64,000 nucleotides of DNA from Prauserella rugosa. Lineage in GTDB: Bacteria > Actinomycetota > Actinomycetes > Mycobacteriales > Pseudonocardiaceae. The DNA lies in the NCBI RefSeq assembly GCF_000719975.1, contig NZ_JOIJ01000005.1, positions 62,001 to 126,000 on the forward strand. The letters are read 5' to 3'. A model generated the notes under the pieces. The model saw nothing but the letters and a program-made list of their open reading frames with translations, was not told the DNA's origin and made no database searches. Positions 47,409 through 55,480 of this stretch are shown here, piece after piece. Position 1 is the stretch's first letter, and each line of letters starts with the position of its first letter. The position numbers were made by a program, and so were the translations under genes.

Positions 47409-49268
47409 ATGCGAGAGCGCAGAACCGTGCAGGCGGTGGTCGCGGCGTGTTCGGCCGTGGCGATCGCCGCGACGTCGGCGGCGATCCTCACCCCCGCCGC
47501 AGGCGCGCAGCAGGAGCAGGCCGACGACGGCGTCTACCGCGGCGAGGTCGAGGTCGTGCGCACCCCGTCCGGTGCCGCCGACGACAACGTCCTCACCGGC
47601 AAGGTGTTCCTCGACGAGAACCAGGACTCCAGCACCGACGGCAGCGAGCGCGGTGTCGAGGGTGTCGTGGTGTCCAACGGACGCGACGTCGTCACCACCG
47701 ACAGCGAGGGCCGGTACCGGCTGCCGGCGTTCGACAACATGACCGTGTTCATCACCCAGCCCGACGGCTACCAGGTGCCGGTCGACGAGTACAACGTCCC
47801 GCAGTTCCACTACAACCACCTGCCCGAGGGGTCGCCGGACCTCGAGTACGGCGGCATCGCGCCCACCGGGCCGCTGCCGTCCGCGGTCAACTTCCCCCTC
47901 GTCGAGAGCGACGAGACCGCGGCCAAGGACCAGAGCTGCATCATCGCGGGCGACCTGCAGACCTACGACCGCACCGAGGTCGAGTACGCGCGCAAGGGCG
48001 CGATCAACGACATGGCGCAGCGCGACGACTACGCCAGCTGCGGTTCGCTGTTCATCGGCGACGTCGTCGGTGACGACCTGTCGCTGTACCCGGAGGTCAA
48101 GGAGCTCACGAAGCTCACCAACGGCCCGGCGCGGTTCCTGCCCGGCAACCACGACCTCGACTTCGACGCCGCGACGCCGGAGCATTCGTTCGACACCTAC
48201 CGGTCCGAGCTGGCGCCGACGTACTACTCCTACGACGTCGGCGACATGCACTTCGTCGCGCTCAACACCGTCGAGTACCCGTGCAGCCCCAACGAGGACA
48301 ACCTCGACGGGCTCGAGCCGCACTGCGACGACCCCGAAGGCGACCCGAGCTACAACGGCTCCATCGACGAGCAGCAGCTCGCGTGGCTGGAGCGCGACCT
48401 GGACCAGGTCGACCGGGACAAGCTGATCGTCGTCGCCTCGCACATCGGCCTGATCAACTACAACGACCAGGACAGCCCCGTGCACCAGGTCGACCAGGCC
48501 GACGAGGTGTACGAGCTGCTCAAGGGCCGCAAGGCCGTCGCCGTGTCCGGCCACAGCCACACGACGGAGAACATGAAGGCCGGTGACGCCGCCCAGGGTT
48601 GGAGCGACGTCCAGGGTCTCGACAAGCTGCCGTTCCCGCACATCACGGCGGGTGCCATCTCGGGTGACTGGTACTCCGGTGAGGTCACCGACGACGGCTA
48701 TCCGACCGCCATCGGCAAGGACGGCGGCCGTCCCGGGCTGCTCACGCTCGACGTGAACGGCAACAAGTTCCAGGAGCGCTACACCGTCACCGGTGGTGAC
48801 GAGCAGGTGCAGACGCAGCTCGGCATCAACAGCCCGACGTTCCGCGACTGGGCCGAGGAGCGCGAGGAGTGGAACGAGAACCCCGAGGGTGAGGCTCCCG
48901 AGCTGGACGAGCCGCTCGTGGTCGACTCCGACGACCTGGCGGGCACCTCGTGGCTGACCACCAACTTCTGGATGGGCGCCACCGGTTCGAAGGTCGACGT
49001 CAGCATCGACGGCGGGCCGGCGAAGAAGGCCACGCGCACGCAGGAGATGAAGGGCGAGGCGAAGAACGCGGGCCCCGAGTGGGCGGACCCGTACGCCGTC
49101 GCGCAGCAGCTCGTGCACGGCGGCAGTGTCGCCGACTCGTCGATGCACCTGTGGCGCTACGAGCTGCCCGCCGACCTCGAGGCGGGCGAGCACACCGCGG
49201 AGATCACGGCCACCGACTCGTACGGCCGTGAGTTCACCGACTCGCTGACCTTCGAGGTCGTCGAGTAA
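47409..49268 (+). CDS. Secreted calcineurin-like metallophosphoesterase
   Basis: The 619-residue protein starts at ATG 47409 with a Sec signal (VAACSAVAIAATSAAILTPA-AGAQQ, cleavage near residue 35). Next is a beta domain of the SdrD/metallophosphatase-N type (GKVFLDENQDSSTDGSERG, GVVVSNGRDVV). The phosphoesterase core has the metal-ligand motifs GDLQTYDRTE, GDVVGDD, PGNHDLDFD, VVASHIG and SGHSHTTE; a C-terminal domain follows. The product acts outside the membrane on phosphoesters or nucleotides. The strong codon bias (almost all GAC/GAG/AAG/ACC) suggests high expression. Confidence 0.9.
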   Translation: MRERRTVQAVVAACSAVAIAATSAAILTPAAGAQQEQADDGVYRGEVEVVRTPSGAADDNVLTGKVFLDENQDSSTDGSERGVEGVVVSNGRDVVTTDSEGRYRLPAFDNMTVFITQPDGYQVPVDEYNVPQFHYNHLPEGSPDLEYGGIAPTGPLPSAVNFPLVESDETAAKDQSCIIAGDLQTYDRTEVEYARKGAINDMAQRDDYASCGSLFIGDVVGDDLSLYPEVKELTKLTNGPARFLPGNHDLDFDAATPEHSFDTYRSELAPTYYSYDVGDMHFVALNTVEYPCSPNEDNLDGLEPHCDDPEGDPSYNGSIDEQQLAWLERDLDQVDRDKLIVVASHIGLINYNDQDSPVHQVDQADEVYELLKGRKAVAVSGHSHTTENMKAGDAAQGWSDVQGLDKLPFPHITAGAISGDWYSGEVTDDGYPTAIGKDGGRPGLLTLDVNGNKFQERYTVTGGDEQVQTQLGINSPTFRDWAEEREEWNENPEGEAPELDEPLVVDSDDLAGTSWLTTNFWMGATGSKVDVSIDGGPAKKATRTQEMKGEAKNAGPEWADPYAVAQQLVHGGSVADSSMHLWRYELPADLEAGEHTAEITATDSYGREFTDSLTFEVVE

Positions 49269-49275
49269 GCGGGCA

Positions 49276-50271
49276 TCACACCGAACGCGAGCGGTCCCCG
49301 GCGGGAAGTGGATCCCGGCCGGGGACCGCTTGTGTGCACGGGTCGAGCACCGTGGACGACGCGCCGACGTGCCGGGTGGGCCGGAAGGTGCCGGTGACCG
49401 GGATGCCCTCGTCGTGCAGCAGCCGGGTCGCGCGGCGGATCCGTGCGTCGGTGTCGCCGCCGGTGTCGGCGAACACGAGGCCCGCGACGTTGCCGCTGTG
49501 GGCGATCTGCACGCCGGCGGCACCGCTTCGACGGGCGATGCGTTCCAGCGCCGGCAGTTCCGGCTTCGGCAGGATCCGCTGATTGTGGCGGGCGCTGGCG
49601 GTGCAGACCCTGCCCAGTCGCTCGACGTCGGATTCGGCCAGTGCGACGCGCAGCTCGGCGCGGAGCCGCTCGAACTCGTCGACATCTGCCGGGAGCGGCC
49701 CGCTGCCCAGTGCGAGCGTGTCGACGGGTGCTCCGGACCCGGTCACGCATCCGAGCACGGCCAGTGGCGGCAGCGCCGCCGCGAGTTCCTCCAGGGTCTC
49801 CGCCTCGCGCTGGGCGAACAGCCGCGGGCGCTGGTCGAACATCACGGGATCGCATGCGCCTTCGGCCAGCACCGCGAGCTCACCGATCCGCTTCGCGGGG
49901 AGCCGCAGCCCCAGGCAGGCCGACACCGCCCGGATCGCCGCCACGACGTCACTCGTCGACGAACCCATGCCGATGCCGATCGGGACGTCGCTCTCGATCC
50001 GCAGCCGCCCTCCGACGAGTGCCGACTCGCCTGCGTGTATCGCGACGGTCATCCGCGCCGCACGCAGCGCTTTGGTCCGGTCGGCGGGGTTGACCGTGAA
50101 TCCGCCCCCGCGTTCGAGCCGGAACTCCGCGTGGACCCTGCGGTGCGGCACGGGCAACGTCACGAGGGCGCTGCGGGCGCGGCCGCGGTCGTCGAGGAAG
50201 ACGCCCTGCAGCAGCTCACCGTGGTGGCAGCGAGCACTCGCCCGTGCGGCGGGCCGGTGGAGGTCGGACAC
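49276..50271 (-). CDS. GHMP-family kinase, PduX-like (probable L-threonine kinase)
   Basis: The 331-residue protein has the PduX-type opening CHHGELLQGVFL and the GHMP ATP-binding loop VPIGIGMGSSTSDVVAAIRA, and a C-terminal GHMP motif AGVQIAHSGNVAGLVF. PduX phosphorylates L-threonine for the cobalamin nucleotide loop. The start is GTG 50271. A Zur box 33 bases upstream is shared with the zinc-free L36 gene, so expression is probably tied to zinc starvation. No cobalamin synthesis genes are nearby, which leaves the true substrate open. A terminator hairpin lies inside the last codons of the gene. Confidence 0.82.
   Translation of the reverse strand: MSDLHRPAARASARCHHGELLQGVFLDDRGRARSALVTLPVPHRRVHAEFRLERGGGFTVNPADRTKALRAARMTVAIHAGESALVGGRLRIESDVPIGIGMGSSTSDVVAAIRAVSACLGLRLPAKRIGELAVLAEGACDPVMFDQRPRLFAQREAETLEELAAALPPLAVLGCVTGSGAPVDTLALGSGPLPADVDEFERLRAELRVALAESDVERLGRVCTASARHNQRILPKPELPALERIARRSGAAGVQIAHSGNVAGLVFADTGGDTDARIRRATRLLHDEGIPVTGTFRPTRHVGASSTVLDPCTQAVPGRDPLPAGDRSRSV
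49290..49330. terminator. Hairpin within the end of the GHMP kinase gene
   Basis: AGCGGTCCCCGGC (49290-49302) and GCCGGGGACCGCT (49318-49330) form a perfect 13-bp stem, 22 bases beyond the metallophosphoesterase stop. It can terminate that gene on the plus strand while being part of the last 18 codons of the convergent kinase gene. Confidence 0.75.
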
Positions 50272-50303
50272 GACGGGATCCTAATCGACGGGTCCAGTTA
50301 AAA

Positions 50304-50318
50304 TGAAAACCATTTTCG
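50304..50318. promoter_or_regulatory. Zur box 1, shared by the GHMP kinase and rpmJ paralog
   Basis: TGAAAACCATTTTCG has GAAAA-N3-TTTTC arms and fits the actinobacterial Zur consensus (TGAAAATGATTTTCA-like). It lies 33 bases from the kinase start (50271, minus) and 37 bases from the rpmJ start (50355, plus), so one site probably controls both. Confidence 0.85.
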
Positions 50319-50354
50319 ACTAGGATGTGGGTCGACCCGGCAAGAGGAGTGACG

Positions 50355-50477
50355 ATGAAGGTTCGCAAGTCCCTGCGCTCGCTGAAGCAGAAGCCTGGTG
50401 CCCAGGTCGTGCGCAGGCACGGCAAGGTGTTCGTGATCAACAAGAAGAACCCGCGGTACAAGGCCCGTCAGGGTTGA
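50355..50477 (+). CDS. rpmJ: Zinc-independent ribosomal protein L36 paralog
   Basis: A 40-residue protein, [20 protein letters not shown] onward to [12 protein letters not shown]. It aligns with bL36 but has none of the Cys/His zinc ligands of the housekeeping form (the CxxC is replaced by Lys-Gln-Lys-Pro). Cysteine-free L36 is made when zinc is scarce and replaces the zinc-binding copy, freeing zinc. The Zur box at 50304 and AGGAG before the ATG fit this. A long hairpin follows the stop codon. Confidence 0.95.
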   Translation: MKVRKSLRSLKQKPGAQVVRRHGKVFVINKKNPRYKARQG

Positions 50478-50487
50478 GTGCCGCAGC

Positions 50488-50534
50488 ACAAGGGGCGGGG
50501 GTGCGGTCGCCGCGACCGCACCCCCGCCCCTTGT
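50488..50534. terminator. Bidirectional terminator between rpmJ and rpmF paralogs
   Basis: A perfect 22-bp inverted repeat (50488-50509 and 50513-50534, beginning ACAAGGGGCGGGGGTGCGG) with a 3-base loop. It ends with TTGT on the plus strand and TTGT on the minus strand. It lies between the convergent rpmJ and rpmF paralog genes and should stop both. Confidence 0.9.
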
Positions 50535-50555
50535 CACCGGGTCTGTTTGTTCGTC

Positions 50556-50717
50556 CTATTCGTCGCCGTAGCGGTGGTAGTAGGCCACCAGCCTGCGGGG
50601 GACGAGCTTGCGCTCGCCGCGCACCACGATCGGCACCAGGTCCGGGGCCTTCGCCTTCCACTGCGAACGGCGCGCCCTCGTGTTGGCACGCGACTTCTTG
50701 CGCTTGGGTACTGCCAT
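50556..50717 (-). CDS. rpmF: Zinc-independent ribosomal protein L32 paralog
   Basis: A 53-residue protein starting [20 protein letters not shown], clearly bL32, but the four-cysteine zinc ribbon of the normal form is absent: the region reads [20 protein letters not shown]. It is therefore the zinc-free paralog. It lies 19 bases downstream of the CobW-like gene on the same strand, and both are under the Zur box at 52007. The gene was too short to stand out as an open frame and was found by reading the minus strand. Confidence 0.95.
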   Translation of the reverse strand: MAVPKRKKSRANTRARRSQWKAKAPDLVPIVVRGERKLVPRRLVAYYHRYGDE

Positions 50718-50736
50718 TGCTCGGATCCTCTCGACT

Positions 50737-51984
50737 TCAGGTCTCGTTGCGTCCGTTGTAGACGGAGTCGGTATCGGACAGTTCGAGTTCGGTCTCGTCG
50801 CAGGGCTCTTCGTGCCACGTGCCGAACGGGTCGGGATACCGCGCCCACTCCTCGCGGCCCGCGGCGAGTTCGGCGTCGGTGAGCAGGGCGGCGCGCAGGG
50901 TGGCCTCGACGGTCTGCGGGTCGGCCTCGTGGGAGATGACGACGATCTCCTGGTCCCGGTCTCCGAAGAGCGGATCCCACCGCAGTGACGCGAGGGTGCG
51001 GCGCTCGGCGGACACGTCGTTCCAGTCGGGACCCTCCGGGGAATCCAGCCACGGCCCGAGGTGTCCGACGCCGAGGCCTCCGCCCGCGGACTCCAGCCAC
51101 AGCGCGATGTCGGGCTGGCTCGCGATCCACACGCGCCCTCGTGCCCGCAGTACTCCGTCGAGCAGGACGTCGACGGCCTCGTGCAGGCGTTCCGGGTGGA
51201 AGGGCCTGCGTGCGGAGAACACCGTGACGGTCATGCCGCAGTCACTGTGCAACGGAGGCTGGCCCCGCAGGAGCGATCCGTGCGGGTCGTCGCCGGTGCC
51301 ACGGCGGGCATGGGCGGGCACGGTCGCCAGCAGCGTGTCGAGGTCGGTCACGGCGAGGTCGAGGACGGGAGCCGAAGGGGCCACGCGTTCGAGGATCGCG
51401 TTCGTCCTGGCCGCCGACCACGCGTCGGCAGGCCTGCCCGCACACACGAGCACGTCGGCGAACTCGGCCTGGGCCAGCGCCACGTGGGCGACCGTGCGTT
51501 CGTCGTCCGGCGATCCGTGCAGGCCACGCTCGGCCATGGTGTCGTCGCCGGTGACGTCGTCGACGAACGTGGAAGCGTCGATGGCGGCGGTCACGGCCGT
51601 GATCTCGACGTCGTCGCCCACGGTGCGGTCGCCGACCACGACGTGCTCGATGGCCAGGCACACCTGCTCCGGGTCCATCGCCTCGTCCAGTTGCAGCACG
51701 ACGCGTTCGACGCCGGTATCCGCGGCGAGGCGGCGCAACAGGGGCAGGAGATCCTCCCGCACGGTGCAGGCGACGCAGCCGTGGGCCAGTTCGAGCGTCG
51801 TGGTCGTTTCCTCGATGCCGCGTCGCACGGTGCGCAGCACGACGCCGGACGACACCTGGCGCAGGTCGTGATGGACAAGGGCGGTCGCCGGTTCGCCGCC
51901 GGCCAGGCGCAGCGCGACGTCGCGGTCGGCGCCGGGCGAGACGCCGCTGACGACGATCACGGGGGTTCGGTGCTGGGCGGTCAC
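50737..51984 (-). CDS. CobW-family protein with degenerate P-loop (Mrf/YciC-like), Zur-controlled
   Basis: The 415-residue protein follows the CobW plan: N-terminal strand [10 protein letters not shown], the metal motif [34 protein letters not shown], and a CobW-C domain ([60 protein letters not shown]). The Walker A lysine loop (GxxGxGKTT) is replaced by [10 protein letters not shown], so GTP hydrolysis is doubtful. In mycobacteria a CobW-like Mrf from the zinc-free ribosomal protein operon recruits a hibernation factor to ribosomes; this gene could be its counterpart. The start is GTG 51984. Confidence 0.82.
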   Translation of the reverse strand: MTAQHRTPVIVVSGVSPGADRDVALRLAGGEPATALVHHDLRQVSSGVVLRTVRRGIEETTTTLELAHGCVACTVREDLLPLLRRLAADTGVERVVLQLDEAMDPEQVCLAIEHVVVGDRTVGDDVEITAVTAAIDASTFVDDVTGDDTMAERGLHGSPDDERTVAHVALAQAEFADVLVCAGRPADAWSAARTNAILERVAPSAPVLDLAVTDLDTLLATVPAHARRGTGDDPHGSLLRGQPPLHSDCGMTVTVFSARRPFHPERLHEAVDVLLDGVLRARGRVWIASQPDIALWLESAGGGLGVGHLGPWLDSPEGPDWNDVSAERRTLASLRWDPLFGDRDQEIVVISHEADPQTVEATLRAALLTDAELAAGREEWARYPDPFGTWHEEPCDETELELSDTDSVYNGRNET

Positions 51985-52006
51985 GACACCACACCCTAAA
52001 CGATAG

Positions 52007-52021
52007 TGAAAACCGTTTCCA
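52007..52021. promoter_or_regulatory. Zur box 2, before the CobW-like/rpmF operon
   Basis: TGAAAACCGTTTCCA shares TGAAAACC-R-TTT with Zur box 1 and lies 22 bases upstream of the CobW-like start. It is palindromic apart from one pair. Genes beyond it on the plus side are 330 bases away, so it most likely acts on the minus-strand operon. Confidence 0.85.
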
Positions 52022-52353
52022 ATAAGGGTAGGGTGGCTCTCGACATCACCGGATCCCGCTTCGGCTCGGTCGGGGGCCGCACCCAGGTGCCAGGTCGCAC
52101 GCCGATTCGAGATCTGCACCCAGAAGCTCGAGGTCGCAGGCGGACTCGAAGTCCGCCTTCACGTGTGCGAGGTCGCGCCCCAGGTGTCCGGGCTGCACGC
52201 GGGCCCGAGGCCTGCACCGGAGGGTCTCATCAAGGGCCACGCACCTCGAGGAGGTTCTTCCGCCGTCTGCCGTGCGACGCGTCGGGCGAGCGGAATCGGC
52301 CGCTCTGCGTGAGGGTGGAGCTACGCACTCCCGTCAGCGGAAGGACACTGAGC
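52022..52353. other. Gene-free stretch with repeated AGGTCGC segments and a hairpin
   Basis: I see no supported gene. AGGTCGC recurs at about 52093, 52132 and 52170, roughly 40 bases apart, with diverged flanks (CGATTCGA / CGGACTCGAA), so it looks like a decayed tandem repeat. A perfect 7-bp stem with 5-base loop, GGCGGAC/GTCCGCC, lies at 52139-52157. The last 60 bases should contain the promoter of the nitroreductase-like gene. Confidence 0.6.
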
Positions 52354-52779
52354 ATGACCAGCCCCTCGGATTTCAACCAGCGCACGATCGAGGAGTTCCG
52401 CGAGAACCACGGTAAGGTGGGCGGCCCGTTCGAGGGAGCGCCACTCCTGCTGCTGCACACGCTCGGAGCGCGCAGTGGTCAGCACCGCGTCCACCCGGTG
52501 ATGTACCTGGCCGACGGCGACCGATACCTGGTGTTCGCGTCGAAAGCAGGCGCCGACACGCACCCCGCCTGGTACTGGAACCTGCGCGCGAACCCGCACG
52601 TGAAGATCGAGGTCGGCGACCTGACATTGGACGTCGAGGCGAGCGAGCTGGCCGAGCCGGAGCGCACCGAGAAGTATCGCGTTCAGGCGGAGCGGTATTC
52701 GGGGTTCGCCGACTACGAGCGCAAGACCGACCGGGTCATTCCGGTGGTCGCACTCGACCCCATCGAGCAGACCCCGTAG
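52354..52779 (+). CDS. F420/deazaflavin-dependent nitroreductase-family protein (DDN-like)
   Basis: The 141-residue protein fits the DDN split-barrel family: FRENHGKVGGPFEGAPLLLL at residues 15-34, LHTLGARSGQHRVHPVMYL, YLVFASKAGADTHPAWYWNL, NPHVKIEVGDLTL and YERKTDRVIPVVAL. Members bind cofactor F420 and reduce quinones or nitro compounds; actual specificity is unknown. The start at 52354 follows GGAAGGA; an upstream extension is not supported. It converges on the MFS pseudogene. Confidence 0.88.
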   Translation: MTSPSDFNQRTIEEFRENHGKVGGPFEGAPLLLLHTLGARSGQHRVHPVMYLADGDRYLVFASKAGADTHPAWYWNLRANPHVKIEVGDLTLDVEASELAEPERTEKYRVQAERYSGFADYERKTDRVIPVVALDPIEQTP

Positions 52780-52804
52780 GACCTCGATCCGCGGGGTGCG
52801 GGGG

Positions 52805-53457
52805 TCAGGTGCGGTGCGGGGCACGGATCGCGACGAGCGCCGCCGCGGCCAGGGCGAGGCTGTAGGTGAGGTAGGTGGCCACGAGGCCGCCGGTGGTGGC
52901 CGTCGAGGTGAGCACGCCGCCGGCTGCACGGCCGAGCAGTCCGCCGATGGCCTCCGCCGTGATGACCGCGGTGGCCAGTTCGGTGGCGGTGAAACCGCTC
53001 GACCCGGCCGTGCTGGCCATGAGATACAGACTGGGATACGCCAGTCCGACGCCGATTCCGGCCACCGCCCACGCCACGACAGCGATCGGTACCGAGGGAC
53101 CCGTCACCAGCACACTCGTCAACACGATCGTGCCCGCGGCCGCCAAGGTCAGACCCACCACGGGGAACCGTTGGCCGCTCCAGCGCCTGCGCAACGCGGT
53201 CGCGCACAGGCTCGTCACGCCCCAGGCCAGCGGTGCCGCGCTGAGCACGATCGTGGCGTGCCCGAGCCCTGCGGCGTATCCGTCGGTGAGCAGCACGGTG
53301 ATGAGGCGGCCGGGCCGACAAGTGCGGGCAGAATCCACATGGCCGCGGACGCCGCGACCACGCGCTCGCGAACACGACTCGTGACGGCTGCGCCGAACTC
53401 CAGCGCGACGATACCGACGGCCAGCGCGACAGTCCGGCGAAGCGCCATGGAGGGCAA
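52805..53457 (-). pseudogene. MFS transporter pseudogene with internal deletions and frameshift
   Basis: Two reading frames together spell pieces of one transporter. The first (53448 leftwards) gives MALRRTVALAVGIVALEFGA then RVRERVVAASAAMWILPALV; the second (from about 53315) gives GRLITVLLTDGYAAGLGHAT to VAIRAPHRT at 52805. A normal MFS permease has about 400 residues; here only about 215 remain, with helices missing between AAVTS and RVRERV and again between ALVGP and LITVLL, where the frame also shifts. It cannot make a working permease. It has no selfish element nearby, so simple deletion is likely. Confidence 0.82.
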
Positions 53458-53492
53458 ACTAACAGCGTCGCGCGGCCCTGTGGGGGAGTCGG

Positions 53493-53575
53493 CTGCCCGC
53501 GAGGCTCGCCCACAGGGCCGCGAGGCTCAGCCGCTGCCCGCGAGGCTCAACCACGGCCGTGAGACTCAGCCACCG
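53493..53575. repeat. Degenerate 20-21-bp tandem repeats next to the MFS pseudogene
   Basis: The core GCGAGGCTC occurs at 53499, 53520 and 53540, and as GTGAGACTC at 53559, giving four units with a period of 19-21 bases. The period is close to the 21-bp array at 30157 although the sequence differs. The units fill the gap upstream of the decayed transporter. Confidence 0.75.
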
Positions 53576-53995
53576 ATGTGCCGGACACTATCCAGCGGCT
53601 GGCATGGACGTGTAGGCTCGGAAACGGCGGGCCCTCCGCGCGCAGCCACATGCTGCGATCCACGTCGCATCTGACCGACGCCGCCGATCTCGTGGCCCGC
53701 TTCGGGCCTACTGATCCGAACCGACCTTGCGCTGCGGCGCGAATGGGCGAGTTCGCACATCTCGTACGCATGCGCGTACATCCATCGATCCGGTTGTCGT
53801 CAGACGCACCGGAGCTGAGGAGTTTCCATGTTCACTGACCACATTTCCGTTCGCATCTCAGGATCCGTAGTGACGCCGGTGAAATTCAGCCATCCGCCGG
53901 TTCCGGTGACGACGACAACGGGTACCCGAACCGACCGGGTACGCCCGGTTGTGTTCTCTTCAGGGACCCCCGCGCGAAAGAGGTGAACCGGTCCG
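53576..53995. other. Gene-free stretch before the desaturase
   Basis: No supported gene. The right half (53825-53990) is less GC-rich than its surroundings and should hold the desaturase promoter; AACCG-ACCGGGTACGC-CCGGTT near 53929-53952 is a loose inverted repeat there. Short open frames exist on both strands but none has a ribosome-binding site, family resemblance or typical codon bias. Confidence 0.55.
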
Positions 53996-55027
53996 ATGAC
54001 CGAACAGGCCGAAGCTTCGACCAGATCCGGAGAGTACGCCGCTCTGCTGAACGAGGTGAGGGACGCGGGTTTGCTCCGCCGTCGTTACCGGTACTACGCC
54101 TGGCGGATTGCGGCCAATCTGGCGGTGTTCGCGGGTGCGTGGGTGGCGTTCGCATTCCTCGGTGACAGCTGGTGGCAGCTCGGTATCGCCGCGGTGCTGG
54201 CTGTCGTCTTCGCGCAACTGGCCTTCATCGGCCATGACGCGGGACACAAGCAGATTTTCCGGACACGTAAACCCAACGACGTTGTCGGCACCGCCCACGG
54301 CGGACTGGTCGGCATGAGTTATCGCTGGTGGGTGAGCGGGCACAACCGCCACCACGCGAATCCGAACCACGAGGAACACGACCCGGACCTCGACATTCCC
54401 GCACTCGCGTTCACGAGCAAGCAGGCCCGCCTGAAACAGGGTTTCCTGCGGTGGATGGCCAAACATCAGGCCGTACTGTTCTTTCCGCTCCTTGCGCTGG
54501 AGGGGCTGAACCTGCACATCAACGGCATGAAGGCCGTGTGGCAGGGAAAGACCAAGGGCCGAAAGATCGAGGGAGCGCTGCTGACGGCCCACGTCGTCGC
54601 CTATCTGACCGCCGTGTTCCTGGTGCTCTCCCCGGGGATCGCCGTCCTGTTCATCGTCGTGCACCAGGTGCTGTGGGGAATCTACATGGGATGTTCCTTC
54701 GCGCCCAACCACAAGGGAATGCCGACCATGACGGGACAATCGGTCGACTTCCTGCGCAAGCAGGTGTTGACATCCCGGAACATCCGCGGCGGGTGGTTCA
54801 CCGATTTCCTGCTCGGTGGCTTGAACTACCAGATCGAACATCATCTGTTCCCGAACATGCCGCGCCCGAACCTGCGGCTGGCCCAGCCGATCGTGCGGCG
54901 GTTCTGCGCCGAGCACGGAATCTCCTACAGCCAGACGGGTCTGCTGCGCTCCTACGGGTACGTACTGCAACACCTGCACGAGATGGGTGCACCGTTGCGC
55001 GCCGCCGACCGCGCCCGCGCGGCGTGA
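53996..55027 (+). CDS. Membrane fatty acid desaturase
   Basis: The 343-residue protein has the three histidine boxes of di-iron desaturases: GHDAGHK, HNRHHANPN and QIEHHLFP, with four to six hydrophobic segments between them (AWRIAANLAVFAGAWVAFAF, VFLVLSPGIAVLFIVVHQVL). The QIEHH third box is the form seen in front-end and acyl-lipid desaturases. It introduces a double bond into membrane lipid acyl chains, usually in response to cold. No electron-transfer partner gene adjoins it. The start ATG 53996 follows GAAAGAGG. Confidence 0.92.
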   Translation: MTEQAEASTRSGEYAALLNEVRDAGLLRRRYRYYAWRIAANLAVFAGAWVAFAFLGDSWWQLGIAAVLAVVFAQLAFIGHDAGHKQIFRTRKPNDVVGTAHGGLVGMSYRWWVSGHNRHHANPNHEEHDPDLDIPALAFTSKQARLKQGFLRWMAKHQAVLFFPLLALEGLNLHINGMKAVWQGKTKGRKIEGALLTAHVVAYLTAVFLVLSPGIAVLFIVVHQVLWGIYMGCSFAPNHKGMPTMTGQSVDFLRKQVLTSRNIRGGWFTDFLLGGLNYQIEHHLFPNMPRPNLRLAQPIVRRFCAEHGISYSQTGLLRSYGYVLQHLHEMGAPLRAADRARAA

Positions 55028-55066
55028 CGTGGCTGTGTGGCGGGGCGGCGTGACCGGGTGGTTCGG

Positions 55067-55480
55067 TCAGCCGGACGTGTAGACGGCGAGGCGGTCGGCG
55101 AGCGCGTGCCGGTCGACCGCTGTCGCCGACCTCTGGCGCGGCACGGTTTCGTCGTGTCCGGACAGTGTTTCGGCGACCCACCGCGACACCACACTCGGAG
55201 CCGGGACGACATCGCGGGGCAGCTCGGCGATGACGATTCCGCGTTCGGCAGGTGTGGTTTCGACGGCGAGCGACCACCCGGTGCGCTCGTCCCAGATCAG
55301 CATCAGGTCGTTGCCAGGCAGGGACGGCCAGCGTGTGGACAGTCCGATGTATGCCGTGGCGGTGTCGCTGATCTCGAAACTCGTGCTCTCGGCCGGAATG
55401 TCCAGCTCGCGGGCCACAGCGCGCACATAGCCGTCCAAACCGCGGCGTAGAGCCGGGGTGCTGTCGGTATCGGTTTCCAT
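55067..55480 (-). CDS. DUF6292 family protein
   Basis: The 137-residue protein matches the DUF6292 pattern seen in Pseudonocardiaceae: LRRGLDGYVRAVARELDIPA at residues 11-30, a central beta region (YIGLSTRWPSLPGNDLMLIW, ERTGWSLAVET) and VPAPSVVSRWVAETLSGH. No function is known; no signal or membrane segment is visible. It is convergent with the desaturase, 40 bases away. Its promoter must lie in the 280-base gap before the divergent DUF5994 gene. Confidence 0.8.
   Translation of the reverse strand: METDTDSTPALRRGLDGYVRAVARELDIPAESTSFEISDTATAYIGLSTRWPSLPGNDLMLIWDERTGWSLAVETTPAERGIVIAELPRDVVPAPSVVSRWVAETLSGHDETVPRQRSATAVDRHALADRLAVYTSG

Noticed and set aside
47391..49685. A 764-codon minus-strand frame over the metallophosphoesterase gene
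   Set aside because: Antisense shadow of a strongly biased gene; Val/Leu/Gly/Arg composition and no start site or family.
52805..53338. A short intact 177-residue MFS-like protein
   Set aside because: It starts within the shifted frame, lacks the N-terminal half of the permease, and the upstream frame holds the missing beginning; the whole is better read as a pseudogene.
53578..53838. An 86-codon plus-strand frame in the gap before the desaturase
   Set aside because: No ribosome-binding site, no family resemblance and no convincing codon bias.
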